Source of the DNA: Alphaproteobacteria bacterium
Lineage (GTDB): Bacteria > Pseudomonadota > Alphaproteobacteria > Micavibrionales > Micavibrionaceae
Assembly (NCBI GenBank): GCA_002401695.1
Contig: NVTV01000001.1
Span: forward strand, 420,501-484,500
Direction of reading: 5' to 3'
Length of the DNA: 64,000 bases
Shown: positions 26,628 to 35,138 of the stretch, one piece after another
Layout of the letters: every line of letters begins with the position of its first letter
Position numbering within the stretch: position 1 is the stretch's first letter
Position numbers and translations under genes: made by a program
Notes under the pieces: model-generated
Told to the model about the DNA's origin: nothing
The model's input: only the letters and a program-made list of their open reading frames with translations
Database searches by the model: none

Positions 26628-27810
26628 TGGCTCCACATTTATCTACGAAGTTCGACCAATCCTGCATCATCACTCTTCGCTCATCAAGAAATTGAGCTCG
26701 ATCATACGCTTGATCAATTTTATTTCTTGGGGCATGAGCAAGCTGTCGGTCTACAACTTCATGCCTATAACCAAGCTCCTGCTTGATTGCACTCATTGCT
26801 AAGGCTCTAAACCCATGACCGGTCATCCGGCCTTTGTATCCAAGGCGTTTAATAGCGCCTAAGATTGTATTGTTGCTGATGGATTGCGCTGGTCTAACAC
26901 TGCTTGGAAATACCAAAGGCCATTCCCCTGCTATTTCTTTTTGATCTTTTAGTAATGCTATGGCTTGCTTTGAAAGCGGCACGATATGTACTTTGCGCAT
27001 CTTCATACGTTCAGCAGGGATTACCCATTCTTTACGGTCAAAATTTATTTCTTCCCACCTCGCATTAATCAATTCACTTGTGCGAACGAATGTAAGAAGC
27101 ATAAGCCTGAGAGCGTTTCGAGTACTACGATACAAACGAGCATCATTATTCTCAATTGCCTTTAAGAATTCTGGTAACTCTGAAACGTCCAAAGCCGCAA
27201 AATGATCTTTCTTTGAGGGCTTCAAGGCTTCTTTTATATCTGCGGACGGGTCGCGGACAGCACGTCCAATTGCTATGCCATACCTGAAAATTTCACCACA
27301 CTTCTGTAATTGTCTTCTTGCTAGATCAAGCGCACCACGTTTCTCAATTTTCCTGATAACATCCAATAATAGAGGCGGCTCAATATCTTTGATTGGCAGC
27401 TTGCCGATATAAGGAAAAATATCTTCTTCCAGACGTTTAATAACATTATCCGCATAGCGTGGCGTCCACATATCTTTGCGATTCTCGTACCATTCATAAG
27501 CGATAGCTTGAAAGGTATTATCAGCATTCCTTATCGCGTGATCCTTGGTTTCAATACGATGCGCAACAGGGTCTATCCCACCATGGATTAGTTTTCTTGC
27601 TTTTAACCGCGCATCCCTAGCTTCTTGTAAGCTAACAATAGGATACGGCCCTATAACTATAAGTTTTTCTGCGCCTAAAAAATAATATTTGAGTCTCCAG
27701 CTCTTCTTTCCGCTCTTTTTGACAAGCAGAAACAAGCCTTCACCGTCAAAGAGCTTATAGTCTCGATCCTTTGGCTTTGCATTCTTAACTTGTATCGCAG
27801 ATAACTTCAT
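26611..27810 (-). CDS. int: Tyrosine recombinase, P4-type integrase
   Basis: A 399-residue integrase with an N-terminal DUF4102 arm-binding domain (LSAIQVKNAKPKDRDYKLFD, with GEGLFLLVKKSGKKSWRLKY), a core-binding SAM-like domain, and a complete catalytic set: Arg243 in FVRTSEL, His332 and Arg335 in GHGFRALA, His359 in QLAHAP and Tyr369 in DQAYDRA. It starts about 150 bp from the tRNA-Tyr attachment site and reads away from it, the usual arrangement of P4-family integrases. The three C4-rich motifs at 27812-27849 lie immediately upstream of its start, so the integrase may repress itself. Confidence 0.95.
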   Translation of the reverse strand: MKLSAIQVKNAKPKDRDYKLFDGEGLFLLVKKSGKKSWRLKYYFLGAEKLIVIGPYPIVSLQEARDARLKARKLIHGGIDPVAHRIETKDHAIRNADNTFQAIAYEWYENRKDMWTPRYADNVIKRLEEDIFPYIGKLPIKDIEPPLLLDVIRKIEKRGALDLARRQLQKCGEIFRYGIAIGRAVRDPSADIKEALKPSKKDHFAALDVSELPEFLKAIENNDARLYRSTRNALRLMLLTFVRTSELINARWEEINFDRKEWVIPAERMKMRKVHIVPLSKQAIALLKDQKEIAGEWPLVFPSSVRPAQSISNNTILGAIKRLGYKGRMTGHGFRALAMSAIKQELGYRHEVVDRQLAHAPRNKIDQAYDRAQFLDERRVMMQDWSNFVDKCGANDAAL

Positions 27811-27811
27811 T

Positions 27812-27849
27812 GTACCCCTAGATGCTAATCGTACCCCAAAACATACCCC
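27812..27849 (+). promoter_or_regulatory. Putative arm-type recombination sites, right end
   Basis: Three related motifs: GTACCCC at 27812 and 27831, and CATACCCC at 27842. The last two repeat exactly the GTACCCC-N4-CATACCCC pair at 15084-15102 in the same orientation. They lie directly upstream of the integrase start codon and about 110 bp from the core site, typical for arm sites that also act as an operator. Confidence 0.5.
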
Positions 27850-27959
27850 TAAATTACTTGGATTTTACTGGATGGTATTAGGCTTAACTAGAGAGAGCAT
27901 ACACGCAAACGCTTTGTTATTCACCGTTTTTTAGTCTTTATTAGATTTCACTAGAAGGA

Positions 27960-27974
27960 TAAATGGTGGAGGGG
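27960..27974 (+). repeat. attR: right copy of the 15-bp direct repeat
   Basis: TAAATGGTGGAGGGG, identical to 15004-15018. It covers the encoded CCA, the discriminator and part of the acceptor stem of tRNA-Tyr, plus four flanking bases, so integration keeps the tRNA gene intact. Confidence 0.8.
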
Positions 27975-28049
27975 GCAGGATTCGAACCTGCGTACGCATA
28001 CGCGGGCGGAGTTACAATCCGCTGCCTTTAACCACTCGACCACCCCTCC
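27964..28049 (-). tRNA. tRNA-Tyr (anticodon GUA)
   Basis: An 86-nt class II tRNA with a 7-bp acceptor stem GGAGGGG/CCCCTCC, anticodon loop TTGTAAC, a long variable arm, a normal T arm with GGTTCGAATCC, and encoded CCA. The 3' end is the insertion site of the element. Nothing else is seen in the 176-bp gap to the next gene except a possible promoter. Confidence 0.95.
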
Positions 28050-28085
28050 GTATTATTTAGAAACTGGTCAGTTAAGGCAGGGTGC

Positions 28086-28114
28086 AGAAAAGAGGTTTTA
28101 GCACTATTTGTCAA
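28086..28114 (-). promoter_or_regulatory. Possible tRNA-Tyr promoter
   Basis: A perfect TTGACA -35 box lies at 28109-28114 on the minus strand, about 60 bp upstream of the tRNA 5' end. The -10 position, about 17 bp on, is only weakly matched (TTTTCT), so the call depends on the -35 box and location. Confidence 0.3.
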
Positions 28115-28225
28115 GCAGTAAGTACCTCTATAAGCATAAATAATAATTATCCCCCTACCATCTCAAGCCTTTTATACAAAACGACAAAAAGATGGCAACA
28201 TAAAGCCGCCACACCTTACCAAGCG

Positions 28226-28909
28226 TTACGAAGGCGCATAGCCCTTCCCGTTGGACTTTAAAAGATTGTATTTTTGCGCAATATCAACCACTTGCCCGGT
28301 AAATGTAGCACTTACATCATCCCATGCCTCAGAATTATTTGATAAATCACGTGTGCCCGCCATGGTCGCCATACCTTTATTCATACGCAAAACAAGATCC
28401 ACAATATCACTCATAAGAGGCGCGCCACTATGCTTATCCGCCGTTAGCGCAATCGAACTAATCATAGAGGAATCTGCAATATAAGCCTCACTGATTATCC
28501 ATTTACCACCCGTCGTCGCCGATGCCTCCTCCACCAAAGGAACGCAAATCATACCAGCCGCATAATGCCCGTTTTCATGCTCTATGGTCATTACGTTTTT
28601 GTTTCTATCAACTTCAAATGCCACCTGCTGATAAAACTCGTTCTTAGAACCAAAAGGATTCTCAGACGGAAATATACCGATCTTCACGCCGTTCTCATCT
28701 TTCAATAGATCGCTTCGCGCGATCTCTCCTATCAAAGGCTTTATACCAAGCCAATCAAGCAACGCCTCGGAATCATCAAAAATCATGACAGGTCTTTTCA
28801 CCGGAGTCTTATATCCCCCTGCTCCATCACCCTGTTCATGCCCTTCACCCTGCGGTGCTTCCCCATCAAAACGAGAAACTAAAGTATGGCTAGACTGCAA
28901 TAATTTCAT
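28226..28909 (-). CDS. Hypothetical protein
   Basis: A 227-residue soluble protein without signal peptide or recognised family. The N-terminal 35 residues are Gly-rich and flexible. The centre (about 70-150) looks like a mixed alpha/beta domain with an EHENGHYAAGMICVPLVE segment. It is followed downstream by the tRNA-Tyr gene and is 89 bp from the next minus-strand gene, with which it may be co-transcribed. It is chromosomal, outside the att sites. No function is proposed. Confidence 0.55.
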   Translation of the reverse strand: MKLLQSSHTLVSRFDGEAPQGEGHEQGDGAGGYKTPVKRPVMIFDDSEALLDWLGIKPLIGEIARSDLLKDENGVKIGIFPSENPFGSKNEFYQQVAFEVDRNKNVMTIEHENGHYAAGMICVPLVEEASATTGGKWIISEAYIADSSMISSIALTADKHSGAPLMSDIVDLVLRMNKGMATMAGTRDLSNNSEAWDDVSATFTGQVVDIAQKYNLLKSNGKGYAPS

Positions 28910-28998
28910 TGAGAACCCTTATCCTCCAAAAGATTTACAAACAGAATTAGCACAAAAACAGTCTTTAATGAAAGTGATTAACAAGCCTTCACTCCGTT

Positions 28999-29367
28999 TT
29001 AAGAGTTTTGAAGCTGCTGCTCTATATTCTGTATAAGGTTTTCTGAGCACGAAACTTGCTCATGCATACGCCCATCAAAAACGCGCTGCATAAGATACGT
29101 TTTCTCAGCACTCTCAATAAACGCCGCAGCGAAGTCTCCACCGCCAATAGCCTCGGCGATAGGCTGTGCATTCTCTTCTAAATAAGCCTCATTATCAGAT
29201 AATGCATTACCCGCAGGGTCAACAGTTATAAACGTTGCCTCAAGCACGAAAACCCGCCCCAAATTTTTTGCAAATTTAGTCGTCGGACTTTTCTTCAGCT
29301 CATCGGCCAGAAAGTCCAGCACAGGTTCTGAAAAATTAATATTATCGGCAACAAACGTGTCAGACAT
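28999..29367 (-). CDS. Hypothetical acidic protein
   Basis: A 122-residue acidic, helical, soluble protein beginning MSDTFVADNINFSEPVLDFL. No domain is recognised. It lies upstream of the 227-residue gene on the same strand and beside a zone of decayed mobile DNA. It may belong with other small acidic proteins scattered through this window. Confidence 0.5.
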   Translation of the reverse strand: MSDTFVADNINFSEPVLDFLADELKKSPTTKFAKNLGRVFVLEATFITVDPAGNALSDNEAYLEENAQPIAEAIGGGDFAAAFIESAEKTYLMQRVFDGRMHEQVSCSENLIQNIEQQLQNS

Positions 29368-29447
29368 AAAACGCCCCTACTTAATTAACATATAACGACT
29401 ATATATGAATATGCTTAACAAGGGTAACTTTTACTTTGGTGTTGTCG

Positions 29448-29570
29448 GTGGAGGCTAGGCGTTACGCCTATTACCTTTGCCAAGGCAAAGGATGCGCCGA
29501 GCGCGGCAAGTCCATACAACAAAAAGTCATTGAAGATGAGTTTGAAAAGATGCTAAGTAAATTACTTTAA
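29448..29570 (+). pseudogene. Remnant of a large serine recombinase (C-terminal zinc-ribbon)
   Basis: The frame ending in TAA at 29568 translates as RRYAYYLCQGKGCAERGKS, followed by IQQKVIEDEFEKMLSKLL. This is the typical Zn-ribbon and helix found after the recombinase domain in large serine recombinases (Y-Y-x-C...G-C...G-K-S-I...E-x-x-F). Only about 40 codons remain, with no start codon and no catalytic domain nearby, so this is a deletion scar of an earlier element. Confidence 0.55.
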
Positions 29571-29582
29571 GGGTTAGATATT

Positions 29583-29672
29583 GTGAATAACGATGAGAAA
29601 CAAAATGAACTAAGTGGATTTAAGGGATGGTTACTATTGTTTTCAATAGGTTTGTATTTCTACAAATCTTAA
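29583..29672 (+). pseudogene. Truncated DUF2569-like membrane protein
   Basis: GTG to TAA, 29 residues, containing ELSGFKGWLLLFSIGLYFY. The G-W-L-L-L-F-x-I-G-L start is characteristic of DUF2569-type membrane proteins, which normally continue for over 100 residues with several membrane segments. It begins 13 bp after the recombinase remnant. The rest of the gap to 29907 holds a CCCACC/GGTGGG hairpin near 29730-29760 and no further gene. Confidence 0.35.
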
Positions 29673-29907
29673 CGAGTAAAGAACACCTTCGTTAGAGGTC
29701 GGCCAAAAGTATAATCAGTTTAACACCCACCTAAACCAACCCGCATCTCTGGGCGGTGGGTACAAAAGCGTCAACTCACCTGTATATGATATAGCATAAT
29801 AAGATTTTAAAGTAGCATTTGCGTGATAGTGCGTATCTCCACTTTTTGACTTTAAATACATAAAATGCTAACTAAACTAGATAATAAATATAATAATAAG
29901 TGTAAAA

Positions 29908-30501
29908 ATGTCTGGTAAAAGCGGTAACATATATAGCCCACAAATAAACAGAATTAGAGCATCTCTTTTAAATGGTGAGGGAATGTCATCTTTAATTGAA
30001 GAGTTTGATGAAAAAGACTTAGGCCGCAGCCTTGCCTTCTTAACAACATTTGAATCTACATCTGCCATACAAAAGATACTGGGAAAGCCTGCCAGTGATC
30101 TAAGAATTCTATGTGATGTTAATTTCAGCTATGCCCTTACTCATATGATATATGAAAACATTGGTATTCCCCACTTTACATTTTCCAAGCGTACAAAAGA
30201 TGAATTTTCTCTAGTCACGAATTGCAAGGGTAGCATTAAACAAAACAGCTCAGACAAAGCTTTATACGAATATGCGCAATCTAATGATTATGACGTAATA
30301 CTCAGTTGTGACAAAAACTTATCTGGCTCTAATGATTTGTGCTACATAGCAAACCATCACTTCTCTAATAAGGCAGACCAGCCAGCCATTGTTATTATTC
30401 CGGTAGGCGTTAACAAAGGACTTGATTTTATTAAAGTGAATGGCTCAGAAATTATTGATACAGCAGGTAAACACGAAAATGCAGTTATTGATCTAACTTG
30501 A
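29908..30501 (+). CDS. Hypothetical protein with PIN-like (DUF5615-type) features
   Basis: A 197-residue protein. The centre has a pattern of acidic residues like PIN-fold nucleases: ILCDVNFS, then ALYEYAQSNDYDVILSCDKN. Such a D-x-N start followed by A-x-x-x-x-Y-D-V-I-L-x-x-D occurs in DUF5615 and Mut7-C-like families of toxin or RNA-nuclease type. No antitoxin-like partner gene is seen next to it. It sits alone in an accessory zone of decayed mobile DNA. Family membership is tentative. Confidence 0.5.
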   Translation: MSGKSGNIYSPQINRIRASLLNGEGMSSLIEEFDEKDLGRSLAFLTTFESTSAIQKILGKPASDLRILCDVNFSYALTHMIYENIGIPHFTFSKRTKDEFSLVTNCKGSIKQNSSDKALYEYAQSNDYDVILSCDKNLSGSNDLCYIANHHFSNKADQPAIVIIPVGVNKGLDFIKVNGSEIIDTAGKHENAVIDLT

Positions 30502-30570
30502 TTATGCACAAGAAAACCGCTGCTCTGGGCAGAGGGAAATCATTCTACTCTAAATTTTACAACGCATACT

Positions 30571-30643
30571 CTCGCGCGCGTTATGGACTGTAAAAGTTAA
30601 ATAAAATGTTAGATTTTCGAACCATTGCGCGCGCAGGCGCGAG
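30571..30643. repeat. Imperfect GC-rich inverted repeat in a gene-free gap
   Basis: CTCGCGC at 30571-30577 is matched by GCGCGAG at 30637-30643, with further partial pairing inside (GCGTTATGG against CCATTGCGC). The flanks are AT-rich, so the CG block stands out. It lies in the 390-bp gap 30502-30893, which otherwise shows no gene. It may be a terminator-like structure, a REP-type repeat or a scar. Confidence 0.3.
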
Positions 30644-30893
30644 GGCTAAAACTGTGTTTTATATTTAGTGTTTGGATTGAACGGTCTACAGAAACAAAGT
30701 ATTGAAGTTCTAACCCACCTCTCCCCCTATAATCATCACGAAATTTAGGCCAAAATTATTTTAAGGGTGTTTTTTCTCTGAATACTTGTGCTTTCAGAGA
30801 GATTGCCATGCGTGCGAAAAGAAGGTTTTCGAACTCCCGAAAAGGCGCTTCCATTCTCGCTTATAGACCAAATTCAGGGTGGTGAGTATAAAA

Positions 30894-30968
30894 TGGTGCT
30901 GCTGGGGAGAATTGAACTCCCGACCTCGTCATTACCAATGACGCGCTCTACCACTGAGCTACAGCAGC
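30894..30968 (-). tRNA. tRNA-Thr (anticodon GGU)
   Basis: A 75-nt tRNA with acceptor stem GCTGCTG/CAGCAGC, D arm GCTC/GAGC, anticodon stem CGTCA/TGACG with loop TTGGTAA, T arm GGGAG/CTCCC with TTCAATT loop, and encoded CCA. Confidence 0.95.
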
Positions 30969-31068
30969 AGCCTCATAAGATGAGCCGCAAATTACAACAA
31001 AACATTTTCGATGTCACGCAGTAATCCGGTAATATAGACATTCACCTCCATTTAGCGTAGAAAACATC

Positions 31069-31482
31069 ATGGATTACACAGCCCCACCACAGATAGAACA
31101 GCTCATCATCTCTATTGATGAGGCGACCTTTGATAAAGACAACCATCAAGCCATGATTAAAATGTCAAAGGCCTTTCAAAAATCACATGCCATACAGGGT
31201 TACAACGGCGCAGATATAACGTTGATATACAACAATAATATAGATATTAACATTAAAGCCTGCCCGCCTGTGCGCGTCCCGACAACAGATATAAAACGCG
31301 CGATTAACCTGATTGATAATACAGTCACCTTAACCATCTCTAATATCTCGGAAAAATTAGCAGAAAAAATACGCGAAACCATGTGTCTATTAATCGATAC
31401 GGATACGGTCAAGAAAGTCAGCAACCCCAGCTATATTTCCCCCAATACGCCGAAACAGCCCTATTCCAACGTCAACGAATAA
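31069..31482 (+). CDS. Hypothetical protein
   Basis: A 137-residue soluble protein of alternating beta and helical character, with no recognised family. It may be a small fold of the STAS or PilZ size class, but no motif supports that. It lies between tRNA-Thr and the dcd-murA run, 101 bp before a 42-codon gene on the same strand. Confidence 0.5.
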   Translation: MDYTAPPQIEQLIISIDEATFDKDNHQAMIKMSKAFQKSHAIQGYNGADITLIYNNNIDINIKACPPVRVPTTDIKRAINLIDNTVTLTISNISEKLAEKIRETMCLLIDTDTVKKVSNPSYISPNTPKQPYSNVNE

Positions 31483-31583
31483 CAGATTTCCCCAGCGAAA
31501 TACCCGCCTAACAAAGTTTTCCCTTACGCTTTCCATATATTCTTATATAGTGAGGAAATTAACGAACATTGGAATCACCTGTT

Positions 31584-31712
31584 ATGAGCAAAACAGAGCA
31601 AATCGACAAACGTGCGGCGGCGTTGCGTGATAATTTGAAGCGCCGTAAACTCAAGGTGAAAACGGCCAAAGCCGAGAAAAAGCAAGAAGCAGATAAAGAC
31701 AAGGACGCGTAA
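31584..31712 (+). CDS. Small basic conserved-type protein
   Basis: A 42-residue Lys/Arg-rich helical protein: ATG at 31584, product beginning MSKTEQIDKRAAALRDNLKR and ending in an acidic-basic tail. It ends 3 bp before dcd, so it is translated with it. Short basic proteins of this style lie just upstream of murA in several alphaproteobacteria. Function is unknown. Confidence 0.6.
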   Translation: MSKTEQIDKRAAALRDNLKRRKLKVKTAKAEKKQEADKDKDA

Positions 31713-31715
31713 CAC

Positions 31716-32309
31716 ATGGCTCTATTAAAACCTCAACAAGATCAAATCATGCAACCCGGCATTCTGGCCGATCACCAAATCCGTGACCTCGCCCAAAATG
31801 AAGGCATGATCGACCCCTTCGTTGAGAAGCAAAAAAATGACGGCATTATTTCCTACGGTTTGTCTTCTTATGGTTATGATGCGCGGTGCTCCGAAGACTT
31901 CAAGATTTTTACAAATGTAGACAATGCACTGGTTGATCCCAAAAACTTCTCGGACCAAAGCTTTGTTGACAGACAGAGTGATATTTGTGTAATACCGCCT
32001 AACAGCTTCGTTTTGACCCATACGATTGAGTATTTCCGCATCCCGAAAGATGTGCTGGTTATATGTCTGGGGAAAAGCACCTATGCACGTTGTGGATTAA
32101 TTGTTAATGTCACACCGCTGGAGCCTGGTTGGGAAGGACACGTAACGTTGGAGATATCCAACACCACCCCTCTTCCAGCGCGCATTTATGCCAATGAAGG
32201 CATTGCACAATTTTTATTTTTTAAAGGAAGTGATGCCTGTGAAACAAGTTACGCCGACCGAAGCGGGAAATACATGGGACAACGTGGAGTCACTCTTCCC
32301 CGACTTTAA
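31716..32309 (+). CDS. dcd: dCTP deaminase
   Basis: A 197-residue homotrimeric enzyme of the dUTPase fold. It deaminates dCTP to dUTP for thymidylate synthesis. Conserved segments: [13 protein letters not shown] near the N-terminus, [11 protein letters not shown] (family active-site region), [20 protein letters not shown], and the C-terminal [14 protein letters not shown]. Length fits the family. Its last 77 nt overlap the start of murA in another frame. Confidence 0.95.
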   Translation: MALLKPQQDQIMQPGILADHQIRDLAQNEGMIDPFVEKQKNDGIISYGLSSYGYDARCSEDFKIFTNVDNALVDPKNFSDQSFVDRQSDICVIPPNSFVLTHTIEYFRIPKDVLVICLGKSTYARCGLIVNVTPLEPGWEGHVTLEISNTTPLPARIYANEGIAQFLFFKGSDACETSYADRSGKYMGQRGVTLPRL

Positions 32310-33627
32310 GCTTGGAAAAAGCGCAACAACCATCGCGCCGCAAGTAAAGTCATCCTCACTGGATAAGATCAAGATTATTGGCGGTAACCCGCTTAATGGT
32401 ACAATTCCGATCAGCGGCGCAAAGAACTGCGCCCTGAAACTGATGTGCGCGGCTCTGCTTACCGAAGAGTCCGTCTACTTCGAAAACAGCCCCAACACCC
32501 TGCGCGATATGAATTCACAAATTGAGCTGTTGGAATATCTAGGCTGTGCGATTAAGTGCGAAGGCTCTTTAATGGCGATTAACGCCAGCGCAATCGAGAC
32601 TTACACCGCGCCCTATGACATCGTGCGTAAAATGCGCGGCTCTATTCTTGTACTTGGCCCATTGCTAACACGTTTTGGGCAAGCCAAAGTGTCTCTTCCG
32701 GGGGGCTGCGCCATTGGTACGCGCCCTGTTGACCTGCACATAAAAGGTCTGGAGGAAATGGGCGCGACCATTACACTGGATGACGGTTATATCAACGCCA
32801 CAGCCCCTGCGGGCGGCCTACAGGGTGCGAAGATTTTATTCCCCAAAGTATCCGTCGGCGCAACAGAAAATCTACTGATGGCCGCCACCCTTGCCAAGGG
32901 TGAAACCGTTCTAGTCAACGCCGCAAAAGAACCTGAAATCATAGACTTAGGCGAATGCTTGATTAAGATGGGTGCGAAAATCACAGGACTTGGCACTGAA
33001 ACAATCCGCATTGAAGGCGTTAAATCCCTGAAAGGCGTGCGTCACTCTATCGTACCTGACCGTATTGAAACCGGAACCTATATTATTGCCGCAGGCATGA
33101 CAGGCGGAACGCTACGTCTGCAAAATGCCCGTATAGAGCATCTAAGCGCGGCTTTGGGCTTCCTTTCCCAAGCAGGCATAGAAGTTGAACAAGATAAAAA
33201 CGACATCATCGTCAGCCGTGAAGTCGAGCGTTTACAGGGTGTTGATATCATGACCGAGCCCTATCCCGGCTTTCCAACCGATTTACAAGCACAATTCATG
33301 GCGATGCTAACCTTGGCGGACGGCGCAGGCATGGTCACAGAAACTATTTTCGAAAATCGCTTTATGCATGTACCCGAACTCAGCCGCATGGGCGCGGATA
33401 TCTCGGTACAAGGGAATTCAGCCATCGTGCGCGGGGTTAAATCTCTGAAAGGCGCAGAAGTGATGGCAACAGATCTGCGCGCCAGTGTTGCCCTCGTCCT
33501 TGCCGGCCTTGTCGCCGAAGGTGAAACCACCGTCAACCGCATCTACCACTTGGAACGCGGCTATGAAGACATCGTAGGGAAACTTGGCGGTGTCGGCGCG
33601 AATATCAGCCGTGTGAGTGGTGAGTAA
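32233..33627 (+). CDS. murA: UDP-N-acetylglucosamine 1-carboxyvinyltransferase
   Basis: MurA catalyses the first committed step of peptidoglycan synthesis, enolpyruvyl transfer from PEP to UDP-GlcNAc. The fosfomycin-target catalytic Cys is at residue 159 in [14 protein letters not shown]. The conserved core begins at about residue 44 with [20 protein letters not shown]. The ATG at 32233 has a strong AAGGA Shine-Dalgarno 6 nt upstream and gives 464 residues, so the protein has an unusual 43-residue N-terminal extension encoded partly inside dcd (77-nt overlap). No ATG, GTG or TTG lies close before the usual start, which supports the extension. Confidence 0.93.
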   Translation: MPVKQVTPTEAGNTWDNVESLFPDFKLGKSATTIAPQVKSSSLDKIKIIGGNPLNGTIPISGAKNCALKLMCAALLTEESVYFENSPNTLRDMNSQIELLEYLGCAIKCEGSLMAINASAIETYTAPYDIVRKMRGSILVLGPLLTRFGQAKVSLPGGCAIGTRPVDLHIKGLEEMGATITLDDGYINATAPAGGLQGAKILFPKVSVGATENLLMAATLAKGETVLVNAAKEPEIIDLGECLIKMGAKITGLGTETIRIEGVKSLKGVRHSIVPDRIETGTYIIAAGMTGGTLRLQNARIEHLSAALGFLSQAGIEVEQDKNDIIVSREVERLQGVDIMTEPYPGFPTDLQAQFMAMLTLADGAGMVTETIFENRFMHVPELSRMGADISVQGNSAIVRGVKSLKGAEVMATDLRASVALVLAGLVAEGETTVNRIYHLERGYEDIVGKLGGVGANISRVSGE

Positions 33628-33635
33628 AACCAAGG

Positions 33636-34175
33636 TTAGTCATTATCAAGACCAAAAAAACGTTTAACACCATTTGCCAAACCTTGATCGACACGCTTCA
33701 ATAATTCAGATCTATTATCCACTTCTCGTGGTGGCTCACCAACAGCAGCAACATATTGATTAAGCGTCATTTTTTGTTCTGAAGTTAAATCCATAGAATA
33801 TATACGCTCAGATTCTATATTAAAGCCTTCGGTTAATTCAGGAGACGTCATCAAAATACCGGCATAAGCAATCTGCCAATCAACATTATCAGGATGCTTT
33901 TTGGCCTGCTCTTCCATATGAGCAACAGCATCTTGCCCTTTGCCCTGCCGCACCAACGTTAAAGAAAAATGAGCGTGAAGATCAATGCTTTCGGGGAATT
34001 CCTCTATCGCATCCTCCAAGTCACTGGCAACATTAGGTAAATTATCCTGACAAGCGACAGGCATCAAGCCGCTCTCCCCGTTCACCTGAAATGTATCACG
34101 CACAGCCTTAACTATAACGGCCTCTATTTCAGAAACCTCATCAGCCGTAAAACCGTTTTTATTAAGAACACTCAT
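33636..34175 (-). CDS. Hypothetical TPR-like acidic protein
   Basis: About 179 residues from the ATG at 34175; the open frame further upstream looks non-coding. Helical pairs such as ESIDLHAHFSLTLVRQGKGQ and AVAHMEEQAKKHPDNVDWQ suggest TPR-like repeats at about 60-130. The C-terminus is short and basic-aromatic. It converges on murA with an 8-bp gap. Function is unknown; TPRs imply protein contacts. Confidence 0.6.
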   Translation of the reverse strand: MSVLNKNGFTADEVSEIEAVIVKAVRDTFQVNGESGLMPVACQDNLPNVASDLEDAIEEFPESIDLHAHFSLTLVRQGKGQDAVAHMEEQAKKHPDNVDWQIAYAGILMTSPELTEGFNIESERIYSMDLTSEQKMTLNQYVAAVGEPPREVDNRSELLKRVDQGLANGVKRFFGLDND

Positions 34176-34327
34176 AATTACAACCCTATTCTCAACACCC
34201 GTATTGGCCAGTATACAACCCAACCCTGATAAATTGCAAAAACCCTGAAACCGCAACAAAAATTGACATAACCATCACACTTCATTACAGTACAACACCA
34301 TATAAAAAACTATAAAAGCAGGGACAA

Positions 34328-35092
34328 GTGGGTTTAACACAAGAATTTAGCGAAAGTTTGGAACACGAGATGTTTCTGCCGATCAAACGGCGGGGCTTGG
34401 ATCATTTTTCCCAAGAATCCTACTTAGATTTTACCAAGAAATTAGATCTTGATGACAGCCACATCATCAAGAATGCATTTCTCCTTAATTTCGCACATTC
34501 TCTTGAAACATACGGAACATCGGCAAGTCCCGCCAAACTAATAGAATCTATGGAAAAAGTCAGCCTGCGAACTGCAAAAATATTACACGACTATGCGGAG
34601 GACTTTCTTCAATCACAGGGGCAAAGTGGGCAAATATCAAAAAACCTCTACGCCGCTGGCATTGCCGCACCAATTTTAGAAAATGACGTGCCCAATGATA
34701 AATATATTGGCTTAATCGGCACAGAGGCATTCAAATTTACCTTCCAAAGCAATAAAATTGGAGATGACCCAACATTATTCAAAAAAGGATCAATTTCAGC
34801 AGAAGCAAAAGCACTACACCTTGCCTTGCTCACCAGAAGAATGAATGCCGCCATAACCGTCATAAATAATGGAACAGACACAATGGAATCCATATCACCA
34901 ACAACCCACGCGGCAATTTCTGAAATACTGGATCACACAGATGATCTGGTTATAAACCCTAAAAAATCATCCCTTGAAGATCTCGTACAAAGAAAGCACG
35001 GCATATTGCAAGAAATGCTGAACGATACACCCGTTTTAGACCGTACAAATGTTGTTGATATATCGCAAAAATTCTCCCATAACGACAGATAA
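34328..35092 (+). CDS. Hypothetical soluble protein
   Basis: A 254-residue protein starting at a GTG codon, mainly helical, with no signal peptide, membrane segment or recognised motif. It lies 46 bp upstream of hisG on the same strand. It resembles the other acidic, helical, unassigned proteins of the window in composition. No function is proposed. Confidence 0.6.
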   Translation: MGLTQEFSESLEHEMFLPIKRRGLDHFSQESYLDFTKKLDLDDSHIIKNAFLLNFAHSLETYGTSASPAKLIESMEKVSLRTAKILHDYAEDFLQSQGQSGQISKNLYAAGIAAPILENDVPNDKYIGLIGTEAFKFTFQSNKIGDDPTLFKKGSISAEAKALHLALLTRRMNAAITVINNGTDTMESISPTTHAAISEILDHTDDLVINPKKSSLEDLVQRKHGILQEMLNDTPVLDRTNVVDISQKFSHNDR

Positions 35093-35138
35093 TATAATTC
35101 CCCTTGCCCCGCTGCGGCATTCACGTTAAAGATGGCGT

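Larger units (their letters stand above)
15004..27974. mobile_element. Integrated element in tRNA-Tyr carrying defence-type cargo
   Basis: This element of about 13 kb is bounded by a 15-bp direct repeat, one copy of which is in the tRNA-Tyr 3' end. Reading inward from the tRNA it has a P4-type integrase, an unknown gene, an AlpA-type regulator, a primase-helicase, a broken small gene, a structured RNA-like region, a small membrane protein, then three cargo genes on the other strand. There are no capsid, terminase, portal, tail or conjugation genes. The set resembles a P4-like satellite or an integrative island that depends on another element. Its coding DNA looks more AT-rich than the flanking core genes. 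Confidence 0.85.

Noticed and set aside
29720-29765. Integron attC-like site around the CCCACC/GGTGGG hairpin
   Set aside because: It lacks the R and L box core pattern and no integron integrase is present; it is more likely a simple hairpin.
30788-31024. Plus-strand ORF across tRNA-Thr, with product containing MVLLGRIELPTSSLPMTRST
   Set aside because: This is the well-known spurious ORF produced by reading antisense through a tRNA gene; the tRNA itself is certain.
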